Assembly: GCA_964480635.1 (NCBI GenBank)
Contig: CAYZQE010000091.1
Span: 1 to 9,658, forward strand
Source: CAYZQE01 sp964480635
GTDB taxonomy: Bacteria > Pseudomonadota > Gammaproteobacteria > GCA-001735895
Length of the DNA stretch: 9,658 nucleotides
Direction of reading: 5' to 3'
Shown here: one piece after another, positions 5,477 to 9,658 of the stretch
Position numbering within the stretch: the stretch's first letter is position 1
How the letters are laid out: every line of letters starts with the position of its first letter
The notes under the pieces: model-generated
The model's database searches: none
What the model was told of the DNA's origin: nothing
What the model saw: the letters and a program-made list of their open reading frames with translations, nothing else
Made by a program: the position numbers and the translations under genes

Positions 5477-7042
5477 TTAAATCATAATTCCACGAATCAT
5501 AAAATAAAATACGGCCGCCATTAATGCAGATGCTGGCACTGTAATAACCCAAGCAGCCGCTATTTTTATGACAGCAGAACGCTTTACTAACTCTTTTTTA
5601 TAGACTTTTTTAAGGCCTTTACGTTCTTTCTTCGTTAATTCAGCCGATGCAGAGTTATCTTTTAATTGCTTAAGCATAATTTTTTTATCATCAATTGATG
5701 CACGTCTAAAATCCATTAAAAAGCTTTGTACATCTTCCTTATCCAATTCATCATGGTGATCAATAATATCTTGTTCCATTCTTGCATAGCTGGTTTTTAA
5801 ATATTCTCGTAAAAAACCAACACCAAATACTGCGCCAACGGCAATATGAGTAGAACTAACTGGCAAGCCTAATTGGCTAGCAATAATAACCGTTATCGCC
5901 GCAGCCATTGCAATTGCAAACGCACGCATTTGATCTAGTTCGGTAATTTCAGAGCCTACTGTTTTAATTAACTTAGGGCCATATAACGCTAAGCCTAAAG
6001 CAATACCAATAGCACCAATCAACATAACCCACAAAGGAATAGCTGCTTTTGCTGTGACGCCACCATTAACAATACTGTCGTGAATAGCGGCTAGTGGGCC
6101 TATCGCATTCGCAACATCATTAGCGCCATGAGCAAAACTTAATAAGGCCGCAGCAAAAATAAGCGGTAAAGTGAATAACTGATTAACACTTTTTTTATCA
6201 TTCGAAAGTGCTTTAGCTGCCTGTTTAATTAATGGCTTAGAGATAAGAAAAACAATGAAGGCAATGATAAGACCAACGCCTAAAGCACCTAATAAATCGA
6301 ATTTATATAGCCTTTTCAAACCTTTTAAAATTAAGTAGGTAGAAAACATCCAAGCCATAAAAGCAACCATATAGGGCACAGCCTTTGTAGCGGCTAAATT
6401 CATATCATCTTTATAGGTAATAAGCCTTTTAATCAAATACAAAAAGAATGCCGCTATTAACCCGCCCAACACCGGTGAAATAATCCAACTTGCCGCTATT
6501 AACCCCATATTGCTCCAGTTAGCGATAGCAAATCCACCCGCAGCAATACCCGCACCTAAAACGCCACCTACTATGGAGTGAGTGGTTGAAACAGGTGCGC
6601 CAAAGTAAGTCGCTATATTTAACCAAACAGCCGCCGCCAATAAAGCAGCCAACATCAACCAAACAAACGTATCAGCATCTTTAATTAGTGAAGGATCAAT
6701 GATTCCCTTTTTAATCGTAGTGACCACATCACCACCAGCAATAATGGCGCCAGCTGCTTCAAAAATGATGGCGATAATAATAGCGCCTGTCATCGTTAGA
6801 GCTTTAGAGCCAACCGCAGGGCCAACATTATTAGCCACATCATTTGCACCAATATTCATCGCCATATAACCACCAACAATAGCGGCAACAATTAGGATAT
6901 AACCGCCCTCAATTTGGCCATACTGGCTACCTACATAAAGTAAAATGGCAACAGCAAATAAAAAGCCAAGGCCAAGGCGCAGCAATTCACCACGGCCTGA
7001 TTGAGATGCTTTTTCTAGTTGGTTCATATTCTTTAAATTCAT
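5477..7042 (-). CDS. PiT-family inorganic phosphate transporter
   Basis: This is an inner-membrane low-affinity phosphate (or metal-phosphate) symporter, COG0306. The 521-residue sequence shows the two PiT signature repeats, GANDVANNVGP (65-75) and GANDVANAIGP (306-316). It also shows the paired GAPVSTTHSIVGG (148-160) and GLPVSSTHIAVGA (392-404), an internal duplication typical of the family. About ten to twelve membrane helices are apparent. A charged cytoplasmic stretch at about 412-488 (LTKKERKGLKKVYKKE and neighbours) precedes a last helix at 491-515. The start at 7042 has no good ribosome-binding site. The in-frame ATG at 7027, with AAAGA a few bases upstream, is a reasonable alternative and would drop five residues. 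Many PiT genes are paired with a DUF47/PhoU-like regulator, but none is present here. The next gene is the antitoxin-like one. Ion specificity cannot be read from the sequence. Confidence 0.95.
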   Translation of the reverse strand: MNLKNMNQLEKASQSGRGELLRLGLGFLFAVAILLYVGSQYGQIEGGYILIVAAIVGGYMAMNIGANDVANNVGPAVGSKALTMTGAIIIAIIFEAAGAIIAGGDVVTTIKKGIIDPSLIKDADTFVWLMLAALLAAAVWLNIATYFGAPVSTTHSIVGGVLGAGIAAGGFAIANWSNMGLIAASWIISPVLGGLIAAFFLYLIKRLITYKDDMNLAATKAVPYMVAFMAWMFSTYLILKGLKRLYKFDLLGALGVGLIIAFIVFLISKPLIKQAAKALSNDKKSVNQLFTLPLIFAAALLSFAHGANDVANAIGPLAAIHDSIVNGGVTAKAAIPLWVMLIGAIGIALGLALYGPKLIKTVGSEITELDQMRAFAIAMAAAITVIIASQLGLPVSSTHIAVGAVFGVGFLREYLKTSYARMEQDIIDHHDELDKEDVQSFLMDFRRASIDDKKIMLKQLKDNSASAELTKKERKGLKKVYKKELVKRSAVIKIAAAWVITVPASALMAAVFYFMIRGIMI

Positions 7043-7089
7043 ATAATATGGATTCTTAACTTTAAAAAAACGAAGGCTAAGTGATATGA

Positions 7090-7117
7090 ATTATAAATTC
7101 AATGAATAAAATTTAAA
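7090..7117 (-). promoter_or_regulatory. Putative promoter of the PiT gene
   Basis: On the minus strand a perfect TATAAT (plus 7090-7095) lies 16 bases from TTTAAA (plus 7112-7117), which matches TTGACA at four positions. The resulting 5' untranslated region would be about 40 bases. The region is very AT-rich, so chance matches are likely. No Pho-box-like direct repeat is visible. Confidence 0.4.
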
Positions 7118-7138
7118 TTTAACTCTTTATTCTCTTTT

Positions 7139-7162
7139 TGTTCTCAGTTAGTATTGAGTACA
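7139..7162 (+). promoter_or_regulatory. Dyad upstream of lexA, candidate LexA operator
   Basis: The half-sites TGTTCTCA (7139-7146) and TGAGTACA (7155-7162) form an inverted repeat, TGT-n-CTCA / TGAG-n-ACA, around an 8-base centre that contains TAGTAT (7149-7154), a possible -10 box. The arrangement ends 16 bases before the lexA ATG, the expected place for autorepression. It is not the CTGT-N8-ACAG box of enterobacterial LexA. The left arm can also pair with GAGAAC (7167-7172) in the ribosome-binding region. Confidence 0.5.
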
Positions 7163-7178
7163 AAAGGAGAACCCAAGT

Positions 7179-7778
7179 ATGTTAACGTTACAACAAAGTA
7201 AAACCTTAGACTTTATAACCGAATTTATTACTCAAAATAATTACAGCCCTTCTCTTAATGAAATAGCTATTGGCATCGGCATTAGCTCACGGGGTGTTGC
7301 CCACAGATACGTCAATGCTTTGATTGAAAAAGGCTATTTATATAAACACCCTAATAGCCAACGCGGATTAGAATTAGTCGATAAAGATGAGCCTAATCAG
7401 GCATTTACCATTCCATTTCTTGGGAGGATAGCAGCAGGTTTACCACTAGAAGCTATAGAAGATGATAGTGAACTTGATTTAGGACAATATTTCGCAGGCC
7501 CTGACAAATTTGCTCTTAGAGTCAGTGGCGAATCAATGATTGAAATCGGTATCCATGATGATGACTATGTCATTATCAAAAAACAACAAACCGCAACAGA
7601 TGGCGATATTGTTGTTGCTATGATTGACCGAAGTGAAGTCACTTTAAAGCGTTTCCGCAGACGTCCAAATAACCAAATTGCTTTAATTCCTGAAAACAGG
7701 GAAATGGAACCGATGATTTATAATGAAGAGCGGGTGACTATTCAAGGCATTCTTATTGGTCAAATGAGAACTTATTAA
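7179..7778 (+). CDS. lexA: LexA repressor, SOS response
   Basis: LexA represses DNA-damage genes and cleaves itself when stimulated by RecA filaments. The 199-residue length is normal. The winged-helix DNA-binding domain covers about 1-66. The linker carries the AAG-LP cleavage site with the scissile A86-G87 bond. The peptidase domain has the catalytic serine S119 in VSGESMIEIGI and lysine K157 in EVTLKR. All self-cleavage elements are present. The helix-turn-helix region (PSLNEIAIGIGISSRGVAHRYVNALIEKGYL) differs clearly from E. coli LexA in its recognition helix, in keeping with the non-canonical dyad upstream. The start ATG has AGGAG nine bases before it. The gene is divergent from the PiT unit and convergent with groEL across a shared terminator. 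I see no sulA-like gene behind it. A LexA-like S24 regulator is the alternative, but the full self-cleavage set favours LexA. Confidence 0.92.
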   Translation: MLTLQQSKTLDFITEFITQNNYSPSLNEIAIGIGISSRGVAHRYVNALIEKGYLYKHPNSQRGLELVDKDEPNQAFTIPFLGRIAAGLPLEAIEDDSELDLGQYFAGPDKFALRVSGESMIEIGIHDDDYVIIKKQQTATDGDIVVAMIDRSEVTLKRFRRRPNNQIALIPENREMEPMIYNEERVTIQGILIGQMRTY

Positions 7779-7825
7779 GGATGCTCTGAGTAAGTTAATA
7801 AAATTTGAGCGCAGAAAAAACTATC

Positions 7826-7891
7826 GCTATTTTCGTCAAAATGAGCCGTAATAGTCACTCTATTGCTGCGATTTTCGGTGAAAATAGCGGC
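7826..7891. repeat. Pair of diverged palindromic direct repeats after lexA
   Basis: Two copies of a roughly 22-base unit, GCTATTTTCG-TC-AAAAT (from 7827) and GCGATTTTCG-GTG-AAAAT (from 7868), lie about 41 bases apart, and each is internally palindromic. CGCTATTTTC (7826-7835) and GAAAATAGCG (7880-7889) also make a perfect 10-base inverted repeat across the pair. No protein-coding logic is apparent. The unit could be a structured 3' untranslated region or a decayed repetitive element. Confidence 0.5.
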
Positions 7892-7919
7892 AGTTTTAGC
7901 AAGTTCAAAATTATTGGAC

Positions 7920-7953
7920 TTGTTCAGAGACTCTTTAAAAAATCTCTGAACAA
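7920..7953. repeat. Perfect 11-base inverted repeat between lexA and groEL
   Basis: TTGTTCAGAGA (7920-7930) and TCTCTGAACAA (7943-7953) flank a 12-base AT-rich loop. No T-run follows on either strand, so it is not an intrinsic terminator. It may be an RNA hairpin, a protein-binding dyad, or a small repetitive element. Copies elsewhere in the genome would decide. Confidence 0.6.
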
Positions 7954-7985
7954 CCACCAATTATTAAGAAATAAGAACAGGCAAT

Positions 7986-8021
7986 AAAAAAGCCCGTAAG
8001 AACTAGCCTTACGGGCTTTTT
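7986..8021. terminator. Bidirectional terminator between lexA and groEL
   Basis: GCCCGTAAG (7992-8000) pairs perfectly with CTTACGGGC (8008-8016) around a 7-base loop. Five T residues (8017-8021) follow on the plus strand and six A residues (7986-7991) precede it, giving a T-run on the minus strand too. It can therefore end both lexA and groEL transcripts. The stretch from 7779 to 8101 holds this terminator and several inverted repeats but no convincing gene. Confidence 0.95.
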
Positions 8022-8027
8022 ATGGAT

Positions 8028-8093
8028 CTACTTACGATTAAGTAGAAGGGTTTGGCTAGAAATCAATCCAAGATTTCTAAGATGCCTCACATC
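8028..8093 (-). repeat. Row of small hairpins in the groEL 3' untranslated region
   Basis: There are three short inverted repeats. CTACTTA (8028-8034) pairs with TAAGTAG (8039-8045) around a 4-base loop. TAGAAATC (8057-8064) pairs with GATTTCTA (8072-8079) around a 7-base loop. AGATG pairs with CATCT at about 8080-8095. They lie between the groEL stop codon and the shared terminator, where they might stabilise the 3' end of the message. Confidence 0.45.
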
Positions 8094-8101
8094 TCTATGA
8101 G

Positions 8102-9658
8102 TTACATCATGCCGCCCATTCCACCCATTCCGCCGCCCATATCGCCACCGCCAGCTGGTGCTGCATCATCTTTAGGTAACTCTGCAATCATGCATTCAGT
8201 TGTTAACAACAAACCAGCAACAGAGCCTGCATTTTGTAAAGCTGAACGCGTTACTTTAGTTGGGTCAAGAATACCCATCTCAAGCATGTCCCCATATTCA
8301 CCAGTCGCTGCGTTGTAACCATAGTTACCTTCGCCTGCTAATACCTTATTAACAACAACAGAGGCTTCATCACCTGCATTCGTTGCAATTTGACGCATAG
8401 GATCTTCCATCGCACGTCGTGCAATTTCAACACCTACATTTTGGTCATCATTATCACCTTTTAAATCAGCAATTGCTGCACCAGCACGAATTAACGCAAC
8501 GCCACCACCGGCAACAACGCCTTCTTCTACTGCGGCACGAGTTGCATGTAATGCATCTTCAACGCGAGCTTTCTTTTCTTTCATTTCCATTTCAGTGGCT
8601 GCGCCAACTTTAATGACTGCAACGCCGCCTGCTAATTTAGCTAAACGCTCTTGCATTTTTTCTTGATCATATTCAGATGTTGTTTCTTCGATTTGTGCTT
8701 TGATTTGATCAATACGGCCTTTGATTTCGTCATTATTGCCAGCACCATCAACAATCACGGTGATTTCTTTGTTGACATTGACTTTCTTAGCAGAACCCAA
8801 ATCTTCAACTGTCGCTTTCTCAAGACTTAAACCAATTTCTTCAGAGATAACCGTTGCACCCGTTAAAATAGCAATATCTTGTAACATCGCTTTGCGGCGA
8901 TCGCCAAAACCAGGTGCTTTAACCGCACATACCTTAACAATACCACGCATACTGTTAACGACTAGAGTTGCAAGTGCTTCACCCTCAATATCTTCCGCGA
9001 TGATTAACAATGGACGGCTTTCTTTAGCAACGACTTCTAATACAGGTAATAACTCACGAATGTTAGAAATTTTCTTGTCGTGTAAAAGAATGTAAGGATT
9101 TTCAAGGTCAGCAGACATAGTTTGCTGATCATTAACGAAATAAGGCGATAAATAACCACGATCAAATTGCATACCTTCTACAACATCTAGCTCGTCTTCT
9201 AAAGAGGTGCCATCTTCAACAGTAATAACGCCTTCCTTGCCCACTTTTTCCATCGCATTAGCAATGATGTCACCAACACTGGCATCAGAGTTAGCTGAGA
9301 TAGTGCCCACTTGAGCAATGGCTTTAGTATCATCACAAGACGTTGATGACTCGTGTAAATTTTTAACGGCAGCTGTGATTGCTTTATCAATGCCGCGCTT
9401 AAGATCCATTGGGTTCATACCCGCTGCGACTGCTTTCATGCCTTCACGAACAATGGCTTGAGCTAATACTGTCGCTGTTGTTGTACCGTCACCAGCCATA
9501 TCAGAAGTTTGTGATGACACTTCCTTAACCATTTGCGCACCCATGTTTTCGAAGCGATCTTCTAATTCGATCTCTCTTGCAACTGACACACCATCTTTAG
9601 TGATGGTTGGCGCACCAAAACTCTTTTCTAATACAACATTACGTCCTTTTGGGCCTAA
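8102..9658 (-). CDS. groEL: GroEL chaperonin (60 kDa), lacking the N-terminal end
   Basis: GroEL is the cytoplasmic double-ring chaperonin that folds proteins with GroES and ATP. The window holds 518 codons plus the stop. The first visible residues, LGPKGRNVVLEKSFGAPTI, correspond to residue 31 onward of E. coli GroEL, so about 30 residues lie beyond the right edge, predicting a total near 548. Conserved elements are TKDG with the ATP-hydrolysis aspartate D52, GDGTTTAT with D87, and GGGVALIRAG shortly before the D398 region. The C-terminal GGM tail ends GGMGGMGGMM. The frame is continuous and no residue known to be essential is missing. An ATG inside it at 9589 is not the start, since homology continues upstream. 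groES would be expected just upstream of groEL, outside the window. The transcript ends at the shared terminator. Confidence 0.98.
   Translation of the reverse strand, partial: LGPKGRNVVLEKSFGAPTITKDGVSVAREIELEDRFENMGAQMVKEVSSQTSDMAGDGTTTATVLAQAIVREGMKAVAAGMNPMDLKRGIDKAITAAVKNLHESSTSCDDTKAIAQVGTISANSDASVGDIIANAMEKVGKEGVITVEDGTSLEDELDVVEGMQFDRGYLSPYFVNDQQTMSADLENPYILLHDKKISNIRELLPVLEVVAKESRPLLIIAEDIEGEALATLVVNSMRGIVKVCAVKAPGFGDRRKAMLQDIAILTGATVISEEIGLSLEKATVEDLGSAKKVNVNKEITVIVDGAGNNDEIKGRIDQIKAQIEETTSEYDQEKMQERLAKLAGGVAVIKVGAATEMEMKEKKARVEDALHATRAAVEEGVVAGGGVALIRAGAAIADLKGDNDDQNVGVEIARRAMEDPMRQIATNAGDEASVVVNKVLAGEGNYGYNAATGEYGDMLEMGILDPTKVTRSALQNAGSVAGLLLTTECMIAELPKDDAAPAGGGDMGGGMGGMGGMM

Noticed and set aside
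7043..7140. Pho box upstream of the phosphate transporter
   Set aside because: No pair of CTGTCAT-like direct repeats is visible on the minus strand, so PhoB control is not supported here.
7079..7178. Enterobacterial-type SOS box CTGT-N8-ACAG upstream of lexA
   Set aside because: No such sequence is present. Only the different dyad at 7139-7162 has the right position and symmetry.
7805..7987. Sixty-codon frame between lexA and groEL, starting at TTG
   Set aside because: It has a non-ATG start with no ribosome-binding site, runs over several inverted repeats, and ends inside the A-run of the terminator. The opposite-strand frame at 7775-7960 mirrors it because of the palindromes, so neither looks coding.
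8721..9095. Long plus-strand frames antisense to groEL, including this one and the frame at 8052-8318
   Set aside because: They are shadows of the groEL codon pattern on the opposite strand. They have no ribosome-binding site and no recognisable domain, while groEL is unmistakable.

Overview
The window looks like chromosomal core sequence from an AT-rich gammaproteobacterium. The GroEL is of ordinary gammaproteobacterial type. The left edge carries the start of a YebC/PmpR-family gene. The cobalamin riboswitch sits in front of a BtuB-like receptor, and there is a small DUF7230-like protein. A marine methylotroph or hydrocarbon degrader of the Methylophaga/Cycloclasticus sort would fit, but the genus is a guess. 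I see no insertion sequence, phage gene, tRNA, rRNA or CRISPR array.

Layout. (1) Positions 1-43, minus strand: first 14 codons of a YebC/PmpR-family regulator, running off the left edge. (2) Positions 138-3523, plus strand: a vitamin B12 unit. It has a sigma70-like promoter, a cobalamin riboswitch with a visible loop-loop complementarity, a BtuB-like TonB-dependent receptor, a PduO-type ATP:cob(I)alamin adenosyltransferase, a six-helix membrane protein (DUF6580-like), a 46-residue basic protein, and a hairpin terminator that begins inside the last codons of that small gene. (3) Positions 3526-7042, minus strand, read right to left: a PiT phosphate transporter, an orphan Xre/MbcA/ParS-type antitoxin-like protein 15 bases behind it, then, behind an internal promoter with a dyad over its -35 box, a helix-turn-helix/coiled-coil protein and a ferredoxin-reductase-like protein whose flavin and nucleotide motifs are degenerate. 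(4) Positions 7139-7778, plus strand: lexA with a non-canonical dyad upstream. (5) Positions 7779-8101: a non-coding stretch full of inverted repeats and one bidirectional terminator. (6) Positions 8102-9658, minus strand: groEL lacking its first 30 or so codons.

How the genes fit together. The B12 unit reads as uptake (receptor), a candidate inner-membrane step (the six-helix protein) and conversion to adenosylcobalamin, all downstream of one B12 sensor. No btuCDF genes are present, so the six-helix protein is the natural candidate for inner-membrane transport, as an ECF S-component-like solitary transporter. This is the most interesting hypothesis in the window and is an inference from position and topology. 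The reductase-like protein and its DNA-binding-type partner form a second, less understood pair. The remaining genes (lexA, groEL, the PiT transporter) are conventional.
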